The notes below the pieces were generated by a model. It had not been told where the DNA came from. It made no database searches and was given only the letters and a program-made list of their open reading frames with translations. Below are positions 7,454-16,841 of a DNA stretch of 64,000 bases, piece after piece. Origin of the DNA: Gammaproteobacteria bacterium (GTDB lineage Bacteria; Pseudomonadota; Gammaproteobacteria; Pseudomonadales; Pseudohongiellaceae); NCBI GenBank assembly GCA_030832825.1, contig JAURIJ010000008.1:1-64000 (forward strand), written 5' to 3'. The position numbers and the translations under genes are program-made. The stretch's first letter is position 1, and every line of letters starts with the position of its first letter.

Positions 7454-10063
7454 ATGGAGAACATCAGCAATCACACGCCGATGATGCAGCAGTATCTGCG
7501 TCTGAAGGCGCAGCACCGCCACGAGCTGCTGTTCTACCGCATGGGGGACTTCTACGAGCTGTTCTACGAGGACGCCCGCCAGGCCTCGAAAATCCTCGAC
7601 ATCACGCTGACGGCCCGGGGCAAGAGCGATGGGCACGACATTCCCATGTGCGGCATCCCCTATCACGCCGCCGACCGCTACCTGGCCCGCCTGCTGGAAG
7701 CCGGCGTGTCGGTCGCCATCTGCGAGCAGATCGGGGACCCGGCCACCAGCAAGGGGCCAGTCGAACGCCAAGTGGTGCGCATCGTCACCCCGGGCACCCT
7801 CACCGACGAAGCCCTGTTGGGCGAGCGTCACGACAGCATCCTCATGGCCATCACCGGCCGCCACACGGCAAGCCCGCTGGACGCCGTCTTCGGTCTGGCC
7901 TGGATGGACATCGCCAGTGGCCGCTTCGTGCTTAGCGAGGTGCAGGGCGTCGAGAGCATGCTGGCCGAGATCGAGCGAGTACGCCCCGCCGAGCTGCTGC
8001 TGAACGAAGAAATTCCGGCCCTGCAGGCCCTGGAAACGCGGCGCGGCGCGCGGCGTCGGCCGCTGTGGGAGTTCGACCTGGAGAGCAGTCGTCGGGCACT
8101 GAATCAGCACTTCGGCACCCGCAATCTGCTGGGTTTCGGCTGCGAGGAACTGGACCACGCGCTGCAGGCGGCCGGCTGTCTGCTCGCCTATGCCCGCGAC
8201 ACCCAGCGTTCGCAGCTGCCGCACATCCAGAGTCTGCAGCTGGAACAGCCGGCCGACAGTCTGATTCTCGACGCCGCCAGCCGCCGCAATCTGGAGCTGG
8301 ATCGCAATCTGGCCGGCGGAACCGACAACACCCTGCTCTGGGTGCTGGACCGCACGGCCACGCCCATGGGCGGACGCCTGCTCAATCGCTGGCTGCAACG
8401 CCCACTGCGCGATCTGCCGGTGCTGCGCGCCCGTCAGCAGAGTGTCGCCTCGCTGATCGAGCACTACCGCTTCGAGACCCTGCATCCGCTGCTGCACCAG
8501 ATCGGCGACATCGAGCGCATCCTCTCGCGCGTCGGCCTGCGTTCGGCCCGCCCGCGGGATCTGGCCCGTCTGCGCGATGCCCTGCTCGGCCTGCCCGCGC
8601 TGCACGCCGCGCTCAACAGCATCCTGCAGGCCAACGACACGCCGCGCCTGGCGGCCCTGCAGGCGCAGATCGGTGACTACCCGGCCCTGGCGGCGCTGCT
8701 TGAACGCGCCATCGAGCAGGCGCCGCCCGCCGTGATTCGCGATGGCGGGGTGATCGCCGCAGGTTTCGATGCCGAACTGGACGAGCTGCGCAATCTGAGC
8801 AGCAACGCGGGGAAGTTCCTGGTCGACCTGGAAGTGCGCGAGAAGCAGCGCACCGGCCTGAGCACCCTGAAGGTGGGCTACAACCGCGTGCACGGCTATT
8901 TCATCGAAGTCAGCAAGGCCCAGGCCGACGCCATGCCGGCGGACTACCAGCGCCGCCAGACCCTCAAGAACGCCGAGCGCTTCATCACGCCGGAACTCAA
9001 GCTGTTCGAGGACAAGGTGCTCAGCGCGTCAAGCAAGGCCCTGGCGCGCGAGAAGGCACTGTATGACGAGCTGCTGGAAACGGTCGCCACGGACCTGGGC
9101 GCCCTGCTGCAGAGCGCGGCCGCACTGGCCGAGCTGGATGTGCTGAACAATTTCGCCGAGCGCGCGCGGGCGCTGGACTACTGCCAGCCGGAACTGCGGG
9201 CGGAACCCGGCATCCTCATCGAGCAGGGCCGCCATCCGGTGGTGGAGCAGGTGTCGCAGAGCCTGTTCGTGCCCAATGACCTGCTGTTCGACGCCGAGCG
9301 TCACATGCTGCTCATCACCGGTCCGAACATGGGCGGCAAGTCCACCTACATGCGCCAGAATGCCCTGATCGTGCTGCTGGCCTTCACCGGCAGCTTCGTG
9401 CCGGCACGCCGGGCCTGCATCGGGCCGGTGGACCGCATCTTCACCCGCATCGGTTCCTCGGACGACCTGGCCGGCGGACGCTCGACCTTCATGGTGGAAA
9501 TGAGCGAGACCGCCAACATCCTGCACAACGCCACGCGGGACAGCCTGGTGCTGATGGACGAAGTGGGCCGGGGCACCAGCACCTTCGACGGGCTGTCCCT
9601 GGCCTGGGCCAGTGCGGTGCACATCGCCGCGAAGCTGCAGGCGCGCACGCTGTTCGCCACGCACTACTTCGAGCTGACGGCCCTGCCCGAGCAATACCCC
9701 GGCATCCACAACGTACATCTGGACGCCGCCGAGCATCAGGATGGCATCGTCTTCCTGCACGCCGTGAAGCCAGGTCCGGCCAACCAGAGCTACGGCCTGC
9801 AGGTGGCCCAGCTGGCAGGCGTGCCGGCCTCGGTGATCCGGCAGGCGCGGGAGCGGCTGCGGCAGCTCGAGCAGGACAGCGTCAACACGCTGCGCGCCGC
9901 TCCCGCTGCCAGCGCCACCGCCCCGCTGCAGGCCGATCTGTTTGCCGCCGCGCCCCCGCATCCGGCGCTGGAGCAGATCAAGCGGCTGAACCCGGACGAG
10001 CTGAGCGCCCGCGAAGCACTGGATCTGCTCTACCGACTCAAGGCGCTGACGGGCAACGAATAA
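7454..10063 (+). CDS. mutS: DNA mismatch repair protein MutS
   Basis: MutS recognises base mismatches and small loops and recruits MutL. The 869-residue product has domain I with the mismatch-wedging Phe-X-Glu (F33, E35 in [11 protein letters not shown]), the connector and lever/clamp domains, and the C-terminal ATPase with Walker [10 protein letters not shown] near residues 623-633, signature [11 protein letters not shown], Walker [17 protein letters not shown] and the ATHYFEL switch. I chose the ATG at 7454, which gives [15 protein letters not shown] as in the E. coli protein; the frame is open farther upstream but the added residues are not conserved. The length is close to E. coli MutS (853). 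Confidence 0.98.
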   Translation: MENISNHTPMMQQYLRLKAQHRHELLFYRMGDFYELFYEDARQASKILDITLTARGKSDGHDIPMCGIPYHAADRYLARLLEAGVSVAICEQIGDPATSKGPVERQVVRIVTPGTLTDEALLGERHDSILMAITGRHTASPLDAVFGLAWMDIASGRFVLSEVQGVESMLAEIERVRPAELLLNEEIPALQALETRRGARRRPLWEFDLESSRRALNQHFGTRNLLGFGCEELDHALQAAGCLLAYARDTQRSQLPHIQSLQLEQPADSLILDAASRRNLELDRNLAGGTDNTLLWVLDRTATPMGGRLLNRWLQRPLRDLPVLRARQQSVASLIEHYRFETLHPLLHQIGDIERILSRVGLRSARPRDLARLRDALLGLPALHAALNSILQANDTPRLAALQAQIGDYPALAALLERAIEQAPPAVIRDGGVIAAGFDAELDELRNLSSNAGKFLVDLEVREKQRTGLSTLKVGYNRVHGYFIEVSKAQADAMPADYQRRQTLKNAERFITPELKLFEDKVLSASSKALAREKALYDELLETVATDLGALLQSAAALAELDVLNNFAERARALDYCQPELRAEPGILIEQGRHPVVEQVSQSLFVPNDLLFDAERHMLLITGPNMGGKSTYMRQNALIVLLAFTGSFVPARRACIGPVDRIFTRIGSSDDLAGGRSTFMVEMSETANILHNATRDSLVLMDEVGRGTSTFDGLSLAWASAVHIAAKLQARTLFATHYFELTALPEQYPGIHNVHLDAAEHQDGIVFLHAVKPGPANQSYGLQVAQLAGVPASVIRQARERLRQLEQDSVNTLRAAPAASATAPLQADLFAAAPPHPALEQIKRLNPDELSAREALDLLYRLKALTGNE

Positions 10064-10091
10064 GCGATATCGGAAAAAGGATTTTCCTTGT

Positions 10092-10126
10092 GCGCGGCAA
10101 CCTCCTTATAATTGCCGCACTTTTTT
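10092..10126 (+). terminator. mutS terminator whose loop contains a consensus -10 box for fdxA
   Basis: GCGGCAA (10094-10100) and TTGCCGC (10112-10118) form a perfect 7-bp stem, extendable with a bulge through GTGC/GCAC, followed by six T (10121-10126): a plausible intrinsic terminator for mutS. The 11-base loop and first stem base include TATAAT (10107-10112), a perfect sigma-70 -10 element correctly placed to start fdxA transcription around 10119. The only -35 candidate, TTCCTT at 10084-10089, is weak. A smaller hairpin, GGAAAA-AGGA-TTTTCC (10072-10087), lies just upstream. Confidence 0.55.
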
Positions 10127-10140
10127 GACCGGCCCCTCTC

Positions 10141-10159
10141 GCATGCCCGCGTGGCATGC
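10141..10159 (+). other. Hairpin in the fdxA leader
   Basis: GCATGCC (10141-10147) and GGCATGC (10153-10159) form a perfect 7-bp stem with a five-base loop. It ends 25 bases before the fdxA ATG and does not cover the GGAGA SD. It may stabilise the mRNA; no known riboswitch or regulatory RNA is recognised. Confidence 0.4.
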
Positions 10160-10184
10160 CGGGCTCTACATTGACGGAGAGATC

Positions 10185-10517
10185 ATGACATTTGTTGTTG
10201 GCGAGAATTGCATCAAGTGCAAACACACTGACTGCGTGGAAGTCTGCCCGGTGGATTGTTTCTATGAAGGTCCGAACTTTCTGGTGATTCACCCCGATGA
10301 GTGCATCGATTGCGCGCTGTGCGAGCCCGAATGCCCGGTGGATGCCATCTACGCCGAGGACGAGCTGCCGGAAGACCAGCAGGTGTTCCTGGCACTGAAT
10401 GCCGAACTGGCACAGAAGTGGTCGAACATCACCGAGATGAAGCCTGCGCTGGAAGACGCCGAGAAGTGGAAGAACGTGCCTGGCAAGCTGCAGTATTTGA
10501 TCAAGGACCAAATCTAA
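10185..10517 (+). CDS. fdxA: 7Fe ferredoxin FdxA
   Basis: A 110-residue ferredoxin of the Azotobacter FdI/Pseudomonas FdxA type carrying one [3Fe-4S] and one [4Fe-4S] cluster, acting as a low-potential cytoplasmic electron carrier. Cysteines lie at 9, 12, 17, 21 and 25 ([17 protein letters not shown]) and at 40, 43, 46 and 50 ([14 protein letters not shown]), giving the expected split cluster arrangement with a C-terminal extension to residue 110. The start at 10185 has a good GGAGA SD; an in-frame upstream ATG would add an unconserved 20 residues. It lies tail-to-tail with rpoS, a neighbourhood conserved in Pseudomonas relatives. Confidence 0.97.
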   Translation: MTFVVGENCIKCKHTDCVEVCPVDCFYEGPNFLVIHPDECIDCALCEPECPVDAIYAEDELPEDQQVFLALNAELAQKWSNITEMKPALEDAEKWKNVPGKLQYLIKDQI

Positions 10518-10534
10518 GCATTTGATTGAAAAAG

Positions 10535-10566
10535 AAAGGCAGAGCTCGAAGGAGCTCTGCCTTTTT
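10535..10566. terminator. Bidirectional terminator between fdxA and rpoS
   Basis: AAAGGCAGAGCTC (10535-10547), loop GAAG and GAGCTCTGCCTTT (10552-10564) form a perfect 13-bp stem. A T-rich run follows on the plus strand and an A-rich run precedes it, so the minus-strand transcript also ends in a U tract. It ends fdxA (stop 10517) and rpoS (stop 10572), both within 20 bases. Confidence 0.93.
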
Positions 10567-10571
10567 TCTTT

Positions 10572-11516
10572 CTACCAGCTTTCCCGGCTGAAGCCACTCT
10601 CCCCCGCCATCTGGCGCAGACGCTCGAGCGCCTCCAGCTGAATCTGCCGGACGCGCTCCCGGGTCAGGCCCACGGCCCGCCCCACTTCCTCCAGCGTGCC
10701 GCACTCGAAACCCAGCAGGCCGAAACGCCTGGCGATCACTTCCGACTGCCGGTCCGTTAACGCCTGCAACCAGCCCTGCACGCATTCGCGCACTTCTTCC
10801 GCCTGCAGGATGGCCATGGGCGCCTTGTCGGCATCGTCGGGTACCGCTTCGAGAATGCTCTGCTCCTGACCGAACTGCACCGGACTGTCGATGGAGACGA
10901 CGGGCTCGTTCACCGCCAGCAGATGCCGCACGCTGGCCACCGGCTTGCCCAGATTCTGCGCGATCTGCTCGGTGGACGCAGTCTGACAGTGCTGGCGCAT
11001 GACGCGTCTGGATTCGCGCAAGCAGACATTGAGCTCCTTCACGACATGGATGGGCAGTCGAATGGTGCGCGTCTGGTTCATCATGGCGCGCTCGATGTTC
11101 TGGCGGATCCACCAGGTGGCGTAGGTGGAAAAACGGAAGCCTCGTTCGGGATCGAATTTCTCGACAGCACGCATGAGGCCCAGATTGCCCTCCTGCACGA
11201 GGTCCAGCAGACCCATGCTGCGCGGGGCATAGCGGCGGGCGATGCGCACCACCAGACGCAGATTGCTGACGATCAGGCGGCTCCTGCCGGCTTCATCGGA
11301 CTGCCTTGCCAGCCGGGCGCATTCCTTTTCTTCCTCGGCGCTCAGCAAACGGGCATGGCCGATGTCATTCAGATAGAGCCGTGTGCTGTCCGCCAGGGCA
11401 GGGTCGGCGACCGTCTCCAGCAAGGCCTCCCCGGCCTCGTCCTCCCGCTCGTCGAGCGGCGCATCGGCGGTGTCCTGTTGACTCGTGTTGGTGTCGTAGT
11501 CGGCAATCTCGTCCAT
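10572..11516 (-). CDS. rpoS: RNA polymerase sigma factor RpoS
   Basis: RpoS directs core RNA polymerase to stationary-phase and general-stress promoters. The 314-residue product has an acidic, poorly conserved N-terminus, region 1.2 (DSTRLYLNDIGHARLLSAEE), region 2 (LIVSNLRLVVRIARRY, GLLDLVQEGNLGLMRAVEKF, FSTYATWWIRQ), region 3 (TRTIRLPIHVVKELN) and region 4 with the helix-turn-helix TLEEVGRAVGLTRERVRQI. I chose the ATG at 11516 because AGGAGA stands five bases upstream; an upstream in-frame ATG lacks this. It follows nlpD as in other gammaproteobacteria, with a 234-base gap that contains a candidate promoter. Confidence 0.97.
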   Translation of the reverse strand: MDEIADYDTNTSQQDTADAPLDEREDEAGEALLETVADPALADSTRLYLNDIGHARLLSAEEEKECARLARQSDEAGRSRLIVSNLRLVVRIARRYAPRSMGLLDLVQEGNLGLMRAVEKFDPERGFRFSTYATWWIRQNIERAMMNQTRTIRLPIHVVKELNVCLRESRRVMRQHCQTASTEQIAQNLGKPVASVRHLLAVNEPVVSIDSPVQFGQEQSILEAVPDDADKAPMAILQAEEVRECVQGWLQALTDRQSEVIARRFGLLGFECGTLEEVGRAVGLTRERVRQIQLEALERLRQMAGESGFSRESW

Positions 11517-11592
11517 AGTGTTCTCCTGATCTTCCGTGTGGTGTGAGGGGCTTGAGCAGCGCACTACTGCCTGAATCGATGAAGCGAGGGGG

Positions 11593-11619
11593 ATGCTAGC
11601 ACCCGGTTTTCGCGGTCAA
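11593..11619 (-). promoter_or_regulatory. Candidate rpoS promoter
   Basis: Minus-strand TTGACC (11619-11614) is followed after 15 bases by TAGCAT (11598-11593), preceded by TGC as an extended -10. The predicted start gives a leader of roughly 70 bases. In Pseudomonas and E. coli the main rpoS promoter lies inside nlpD; here the best candidate is in the 234-base nlpD-rpoS gap. The short spacer makes it tentative. Confidence 0.4.
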
Positions 11620-11750
11620 CAACGCATGAAACACGTCAAAAAGTGGATATTTTCGGGTTCGAAAGCCAGTCAGGTAATGGCATGGAGCGCACGAAGTCGG
11701 CGCCACGGCACTGTAGAGGGATCAAAGAGGAAGAAACGCGCAGTTTTCGA

Positions 11751-12866
11751 TCAGGGGAGATAGCGGGCCGGGTCCAAGGCGGCACCGTCGACCCTGACTT
11801 CGAAATGCAGCAGCTCGGCACCGCGAGAATCGCGGCCCACCTCGGCGATCTTGTCACCGGCGCGCACACGGGCCCCTTCCTGCACCAGCATGGCGCTGTT
11901 GTGGGAATAGGCGCTCAGGTGGCGGGCGCTGTGGCGGATGATGATCAGATCACCCTGCCCCTGGATGCCGCGACCGGAATACACCACATCGCCATCGGCG
12001 GCTGCGAACACGGCATCGCCTTGACTCGCACCGATGTCGATGCCCCGGCTGGTGGCACTGGAACTGGCGCTGAAGGAGCGCAGCACGCGCCCCTGCACCG
12101 GCCATTGCCACGCAATGTCATCCACCACCTTGCTGGGAACATTGCCCGTACGCCGCTCAGGCGCAGGATCAACCGCTCGCGCAACGGGCGCCGGCGCTGC
12201 ATCGCCCGCCGGAGCGGCAGGCAGCGTGGGCACGGCGGCCACGGCATTGCTGGAGACGCCGGAGATGTTCACCGTCAGTTCCTGCCCGGGGTAGATGATG
12301 TAGGGTGGATTGAGATTGTTCGCCAGCGCCAGTGCCCGCACGTCCACGGAGTACTGCCAGGCAATGGAATACAGCGTGTCGCCACGAACGACCGTGTGGC
12401 GCTGCGCTCCGGCGGCCCCTTGGCTGGAGGGTGCCGGGGCACTCACCGCTGGCGCGGCAGAGGCACCCTGCACCGCGGCAGGCGCCGGGGCAGGCGCACT
12501 GACCGGCGCAGGAGAGCCATCCAGCGGCGCGCGGCCCAGACTGTTGCGGCGAATGCCTGTCGGCTCGTCCACCACATTGACACTGACGCCAGGCGCGGGC
12601 TGCACCTCCACCCCGGCGGCGATCGTGCGCGCGCCGCTGGGTGCCGGTGCACTGCTGGTCCCAGACGCGCTGGAACTGCTTATGGCACCGGTGGCCGTCG
12701 ACACGCCCGTGGTGGAATAGATGGGCGGCGGCGTGCGCTCCAGCACGGCGCTCTGATCTTCCAGCGGGGCCTGGTAATTGCCGCCACAGGCCTGCAGCAT
12801 CAAGGCGCCCAGCAGCAGGCCGGGACGCAGGTTCCGCATGTCTGTCAGACGCTCAGCTCTTGCCAT
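11751..12866 (-). CDS. nlpD: NlpD lipoprotein (LysM and LytM/M23 domains)
   Basis: NlpD is an outer-membrane lipoprotein that activates the amidase AmiC for septal peptidoglycan splitting. The N-terminus has a signal with lipobox LQAC, a long Ala/Pro/Ser-rich linker, a LysM domain near residues 165-210 (HTVVRGDTLYSIAWQYSVD to YPGQELTV), and a C-terminal M23 domain. Zinc ligands are degenerate: RGIDIGA replaces the first HxxxD and LLHFEVR replaces the HxH, as in non-catalytic amidase activators. The ATG at 12866 has a GAGGAAG SD; 12878 (abutting the upstream stop codon) and 12839 (an 18-residue signal) are alternatives. It is upstream of rpoS. Confidence 0.95.
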   Translation of the reverse strand: MARAERLTDMRNLRPGLLLGALMLQACGGNYQAPLEDQSAVLERTPPPIYSTTGVSTATGAISSSSASGTSSAPAPSGARTIAAGVEVQPAPGVSVNVVDEPTGIRRNSLGRAPLDGSPAPVSAPAPAPAAVQGASAAPAVSAPAPSSQGAAGAQRHTVVRGDTLYSIAWQYSVDVRALALANNLNPPYIIYPGQELTVNISGVSSNAVAAVPTLPAAPAGDAAPAPVARAVDPAPERRTGNVPSKVVDDIAWQWPVQGRVLRSFSASSSATSRGIDIGASQGDAVFAAADGDVVYSGRGIQGQGDLIIIRHSARHLSAYSHNSAMLVQEGARVRAGDKIAEVGRDSRGAELLHFEVRVDGAALDPARYLP

Positions 12867-12878
12867 GATCTTCCTCAT

Positions 12879-13829
12879 CTACTTGTTCCTGCCGGCGATT
12901 CTGGCAAAGCCGGCGACAACTGCAAAGCCCAGCACGAGCATCAGCATGACCAGCAGCACGGACACGGACTCGCTCGTGGCCGCCGCATAACCGGACGGAC
13001 TCAGGTACTGCGCAGCTTCCCCTTCCGGCGTCAACTTCCAGGGCCACAGCACGAGCACCGACGCGGCCAGCATACCGGTCAGGAAGGCATACGTCTGCTG
13101 ACGGAAGTGGAAAAACGTCCATGACAGCAAATGGGAGAAACTCAGCAGACCGACAGCGCATCCGCTGGCGAACACGAGGATGGCGTCGAATTGCAGGGCA
13201 CGCAGAGCCTGCAGCACGTAGTCGTAAACGCCCAGCAGCAGCAGGACGTAGGCGCCGGAAATGCCGGGCAGAATCATGGCGCAGATGGCCACGGCACCGC
13301 AGACGAACAGCGACGGCAAACTGGTATTGCCCTGCAAGGGGTTGGCGAAGGAAATCAGCAGGGTGACGAACACACCCAGCGCCAGCCAGCCCAACTCCCG
13401 CAGATCCCAGCGCTCGACCTCACGCCGCAGATACCATGTGGAGGCGAGCACCAGACCGCAGAAGAAGGCCATGATCAGCGGATATTCGTGCTCCAGCAGA
13501 TACAGCACTGCCCCGGCGCTGACGTAGAGGGCACTGATGATCCCGAGCATAAGGGAGAGCAGGAAGCCACCGTTCGCCGCGCGCCAGAAGCCGGCCAGTC
13601 CCAGTCGTCGCCAGGACCACAGGTTCACCGGGTTGAGGTGGCGCAGGGACTCGATCAATTCCTCGTAGATGCCGGCCATGACCGCGATGGTGCCGCCGGA
13701 CACCCCGGGCACGGAATCGGCAATGCCCATCGCCACGCCCTTGAGCGCCGTGATGGCACGCGACCTCAGTGTGGCAGGCGAGCGGTGATCCTCTTTCCGG
13801 CCCTTGGCTCCCTGCTTCAGATCATGCAT
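12879..13829 (-). CDS. DUF368 membrane protein, possible undecaprenyl-phosphate translocase (PopT-like)
   Basis: A 316-residue polytopic membrane protein with about eight hydrophobic segments and the DUF368 signatures MGIADSVPGVSGGTIAVMAG near the N-terminus and AICAMILPGISGAYVLLLLG in the centre, an inverted pair of PGxSG re-entrant-like motifs. DUF368 proteins (for example PopT of Vibrio cholerae) have been reported to move undecaprenyl phosphate back across the inner membrane; assigning that role here rests on family alone. The start at 13829 overlaps the pcm end by 8 bases and the stop abuts nlpD. In E. coli and Pseudomonas pcm is directly followed by nlpD, so this gene is an insertion into a conserved string. 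Confidence 0.9.
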   Translation of the reverse strand: MHDLKQGAKGRKEDHRSPATLRSRAITALKGVAMGIADSVPGVSGGTIAVMAGIYEELIESLRHLNPVNLWSWRRLGLAGFWRAANGGFLLSLMLGIISALYVSAGAVLYLLEHEYPLIMAFFCGLVLASTWYLRREVERWDLRELGWLALGVFVTLLISFANPLQGNTSLPSLFVCGAVAICAMILPGISGAYVLLLLGVYDYVLQALRALQFDAILVFASGCAVGLLSFSHLLSWTFFHFRQQTYAFLTGMLAASVLVLWPWKLTPEGEAAQYLSPSGYAAATSESVSVLLVMLMLVLGFAVVAGFARIAGRNK

Positions 13830-14508
13830 GGACAGCACCGATGAACAGAGGCACGAAACGCACCGCTGCCACGACCTGGGTGTGGAATTCATCGCCATTG
13901 CGGGTGATCAGGCGCAGCTCCTGCACGTCGTCGCCTCCTACCGGAATGATCAGGCGGCCATCGTCGGCGAGTTGATTGAGCAATTCCTGCGGCACCTGCT
14001 GTGGCGCAGCGGCCGCGATGATGGCGTCGAACGGACCCTTCTCCTTCCAGCCCAGACTGCCGTCATCGTGCTTGAAGTGGACGTTTTGCAGACCGAGCAG
14101 ACGCAGGTTCGCCCGTGCCTTTTCGAGCAGCGGCTTGATGCGCTCCACCGAATAGACCCGGCGCGCCAGCGGGGCGATGACCGCTGTCTGATAGCCGCAG
14201 CCAGTGCCGACTTCCAGCACATTGCCGAGCTTGCCGTCCACCAGCGCCGGATGATTGTTGAGCACGGCTTCAGTCATGCGCGCCACGATGTAGGGCTGGG
14301 AGATGGTCTGGTTGTAACCGATGGGCAGCGCCACGTCCTCGTAGGCGCGGTGTGCCAGCGCCTCCTCCAGGAAGATGTGGCGCGGGGTGCTGCGGATCAC
14401 GTCCAGCACCGCCCAGTGCTTGATGCCCTGCTCGATCAGCCGCCCCACCAGACGTTCTCTGGTGCGCTGGGATGTCATGCCGATGCCGGCAAGATTCACA
14501 TTGCTCAC
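13822..14508 (-). CDS. pcm: Protein-L-isoaspartate O-methyltransferase
   Basis: Pcm uses S-adenosylmethionine to methylate isoaspartyl residues in aged proteins and start their repair. The 228-residue product contains the family N-terminus GIGMTSQRTRERLVGRL, TPRHIFLEEALAHRAYED, the substrate loop LPIGYNQTISQPYIVARM, the SAM-binding VLEVGTGCGYQTAV and the C-terminal RLIIPVGGDDVQEL. I place the start at the GTG at 14508, a 4-base GTGA overlap with the truD stop, because relatives extend upstream of MTSQRTR; the ATG at 14478 is the alternative. In most gammaproteobacteria surE lies between truD and pcm; here it is absent. Confidence 0.95.
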   Translation of the reverse strand: MSNVNLAGIGMTSQRTRERLVGRLIEQGIKHWAVLDVIRSTPRHIFLEEALAHRAYEDVALPIGYNQTISQPYIVARMTEAVLNNHPALVDGKLGNVLEVGTGCGYQTAVIAPLARRVYSVERIKPLLEKARANLRLLGLQNVHFKHDDGSLGWKEKGPFDAIIAAAAPQQVPQELLNQLADDGRLIIPVGGDDVQELRLITRNGDEFHTQVVAAVRFVPLFIGAVHA

Positions 14509-15596
14509 TCGCTTGCTGCCTCTTTCAGAAAACACACTTCCCGCAACACGGCCGTGGCATAGGCGCCGGGCGGCAATGCAAACTCGATGATCGCTTCGGC
14601 CGCGCCGACGAACTCCCAGCGCAGACCCTGCACCAGCAGTCGCAGCGCGCGCCGCTCCTGACTAAGACCCGCCTTTGCCAGCCCTTCGCACAGCGCGGGC
14701 CACTGGGCGCAGATCGCCACTTCCAAGGCCCGGGTTGCCCCGCTGCTGCGCAGCTCGCCCGCGCCCCAAAGCGGCCCTGTGGGATGGATGTCGAAACGCT
14801 CCAGCCGCTCCTGCAGCTCCGAGGTCCAGTCCGACTCGGCAAAGACAGTGTCGCTGCCCTGCAGGTTCCACACGTCCCCTTCCAGCCGGCTGTTCCAGCA
14901 CTGCAGCGCGATGCGGCCACTCAGCACGGCATTGAACAGCTGCGAGCGGGCGGCCGACAGCAGCAAGCCTCGGCGCTGGCCCCGCGGCAGACGCAACTCG
15001 CCGCTGAACAGTTGCAACGCCTGGGCCACGTTGTCCTGCTCGCGGCCGAAGCGCTGTTCGCCGAAGTAGTTCGGCACACCACAGCGCGCCAGGTGTTCCA
15101 GCCGAGCACTCAACCAGTCCTGCACCGTGCTGCCTCCGGCCGGCGCGCTCCCGCTGAGGGCGTCGGCCTGCCAGGCCAGGTCCCGCAGACGCAGGTGAAA
15201 GCGATTCGCCCGATGGCTTCCGCGCCGCAGCTTGCGCGAGTTGCGCGTCTGCGCCAGCACCTCAATGCCGCGCGCGGGCAGATCGCTCAGATCCAGCACC
15301 GCCGGTACCGGCTGATACAGACTGAACCACTGCTCGCACACGCCCTGGCGGTCCTTCAGACCGCAGTAGCCGACGTCGAATTCCCGAATGCCCGCGCGGC
15401 GGGCCAGCAGACGCACGACATCCTGGGTGTTCACCCCTGTCTTGCGCAGGTGCAGGCACAGATGCTCCCCCGCGCCGGTCAGCTCGAACCCCAGTTCCTC
15501 GATTACCTCGAAGTCCGCCGGGCTCTGCTTGAACACCGCCTCCAGCGCAGGGGGCCCGAAGGCATGCCCGAAACCTGCCAGCGCCCCTGGCTTCAT
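14505..15596 (-). CDS. truD: tRNA pseudouridine(13) synthase TruD
   Basis: TruD converts U13 of tRNA-Glu to pseudouridine. The 363-residue product has the N-terminal [14 protein letters not shown], the catalytic aspartate in [10 protein letters not shown] (around residue 80), the [10 protein letters not shown] strand and the TruD-domain motif [13 protein letters not shown], ending in an insertion domain and [16 protein letters not shown]. The ATG at 15596 overlaps the ispF stop by 4 bases (ATGA), indicating translational coupling. The product is close to the E. coli length of 349. Confidence 0.97.
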   Translation of the reverse strand: MKPGALAGFGHAFGPPALEAVFKQSPADFEVIEELGFELTGAGEHLCLHLRKTGVNTQDVVRLLARRAGIREFDVGYCGLKDRQGVCEQWFSLYQPVPAVLDLSDLPARGIEVLAQTRNSRKLRRGSHRANRFHLRLRDLAWQADALSGSAPAGGSTVQDWLSARLEHLARCGVPNYFGEQRFGREQDNVAQALQLFSGELRLPRGQRRGLLLSAARSQLFNAVLSGRIALQCWNSRLEGDVWNLQGSDTVFAESDWTSELQERLERFDIHPTGPLWGAGELRSSGATRALEVAICAQWPALCEGLAKAGLSQERRALRLLVQGLRWEFVGAAEAIIEFALPPGAYATAVLREVCFLKEAASE

Positions 15597-16102
15597 GCGC
15601 TCGCCGGGGCCCGGTGCAGCAGCACCACCGCGTAGGTGGCAATGCCCTCGCGCCGCCCGACAAATCCCATGCCCTCGGTGGTGGACGCCTTCACGTTGAC
15701 CTGGGCCGGCGTGATGTCGAGCAGGGCCGCCAGCCGCGCCTGCATCGCCGGCACATGGGGCGCCATGCGCGGCGCCTGGGCCAGGATGGTGATGTCCACA
15801 TTGCCGGCCTGCCAGCCGTCCTGCTGCATGTAGGCCACGACGCGCTGCAGCAGGATGCCGCTGTCGATGTTGCTGTAAGCCATGTCCGTGTCCGGGAAGT
15901 GACGCCCGATGTCGCCGCGCCCCAGTGCGCCGAGAATGGCGTCGCACAGCGCGTGAATCACGGCGTCACCGTCCGAGTGCGCCAGCAGGCTGCGATCATG
16001 GGGCAGAGTCACACCGCCCAGCACCAGCGGCTTGTCAGGCAACAGGGCGTCGGCAAAGCGATGGGCGTCATAACCATGACCGATTCGCAGTTGATTCCAC
16101 AT
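15593..16102 (-). CDS. ispF: 2-C-methyl-D-erythritol 2,4-cyclodiphosphate synthase
   Basis: IspF forms MEcPP in the MEP pathway for isoprenoid precursors and works as a trimer with Zn2+ or Mn2+ at the subunit interfaces. The 169-residue product has the metal ligands in [11 protein letters not shown] (residues 6-16), the flexible-loop [16 protein letters not shown] and the C-terminal [20 protein letters not shown]. The ATG at 16102 stands ten bases after AGGAG; a GTG at 16111 is too close to that SD. It is downstream of ispD, which catalyses an earlier step of the pathway, and is translationally coupled to truD. Confidence 0.97.
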   Translation of the reverse strand: MWNQLRIGHGYDAHRFADALLPDKPLVLGGVTLPHDRSLLAHSDGDAVIHALCDAILGALGRGDIGRHFPDTDMAYSNIDSGILLQRVVAYMQQDGWQAGNVDITILAQAPRMAPHVPAMQARLAALLDITPAQVNVKASTTEGMGFVGRREGIATYAVVLLHRAPASA

Positions 16103-16121
16103 GCTTGTCACGCTCCTCGTA

Positions 16122-16835
16122 TCACCCGGCGGCTGAGGCGCTCTCGCGCTGCTGGGCCGCCAGGATCAGTTCCGCGAGGACCAGGTCCTCGGGATAGGTG
16201 ATCTTGATGTTGTCCGCGCTGCCTCGCACCAGTCGCGGGGCATGGCCGGCCAGTTCCATCGCCGACGCCTCGTCGGTGATGGCGACCCCGGCCTGCACGG
16301 CAGCCTGCAGCGCCTGCCGCAGGGCGCCCAGTCGAAACGCCTGGGGCGTCGAAGCCTGCCAGACATGGTCGCGCGGCAGCGTGGCGACGATATCCCCCGC
16401 CGCATCGCTGCGCTTGAGCGTGCTGCTCACGGGAACGGCCAACAGGCCGCCACAGGGGTGAGCCTCGACTGCCTGCAGCAGGCGGGCAATGTCATCGAGC
16501 CGAACACAGGGGCGCACGGCATCGTGCACCAGCACCCAGTCCTGCTCGTCGGCAAGCCCCTGCAGCGACCGCAGCGCATTGAGCACCGAATCGCTGCGTT
16601 CGCGCCCGCCCGCGCAGGTGCTCAACGGCAGCTGCGGCGGCAACGGCTGGGCATGCCAGCCGGGATCTTCAGGGTGCAGGGCGACGACGATGCGGCCGAG
16701 GCCGGGGAGCTGCGCCAGTCGCTGCAGGGTCTGCGCCAGCACGGTCTGTCCGGCCAGAGGCAGATACTGCTTGGGCATGTGGCCGCCCATGCGCGCCCCT
16801 ACGCCGGCGGCCGGCACGATGACCCAGAGCGCCAT
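16122..16835 (-). CDS. ispD: 2-C-methyl-D-erythritol 4-phosphate cytidylyltransferase
   Basis: IspD transfers CMP from CTP to MEP, the third step of the MEP pathway. The 237-residue product begins with the nucleotide-binding [19 protein letters not shown] (residues 7-25) and contains [11 protein letters not shown], the [11 protein letters not shown] motif and [16 protein letters not shown] near the C-terminus, all standard for the family. It lies between ftsB (6 bases upstream) and ispF (19 bases downstream), an arrangement conserved across gammaproteobacteria, and depends on CTP made by PyrG encoded in the same block. Confidence 0.97.
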   Translation of the reverse strand: MALWVIVPAAGVGARMGGHMPKQYLPLAGQTVLAQTLQRLAQLPGLGRIVVALHPEDPGWHAQPLPPQLPLSTCAGGRERSDSVLNALRSLQGLADEQDWVLVHDAVRPCVRLDDIARLLQAVEAHPCGGLLAVPVSSTLKRSDAAGDIVATLPRDHVWQASTPQAFRLGALRQALQAAVQAGVAITDEASAMELAGHAPRLVRGSADNIKITYPEDLVLAELILAAQQRESASAAG

Positions 16836-16841
16836 GCGGAC

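Noticed and set aside
6347-8893. An 848-codon open frame on the minus strand opposite the start of mutS and the reductase remnant
   Set aside because: It runs across two unrelated loci, has biased composition and no recognisable motif; mutS explains the region.
11643-13124. A 493-codon open frame opposite nlpD and the DUF368 gene
   Set aside because: Arg/Gly/His-rich shadow frame spanning two real genes.
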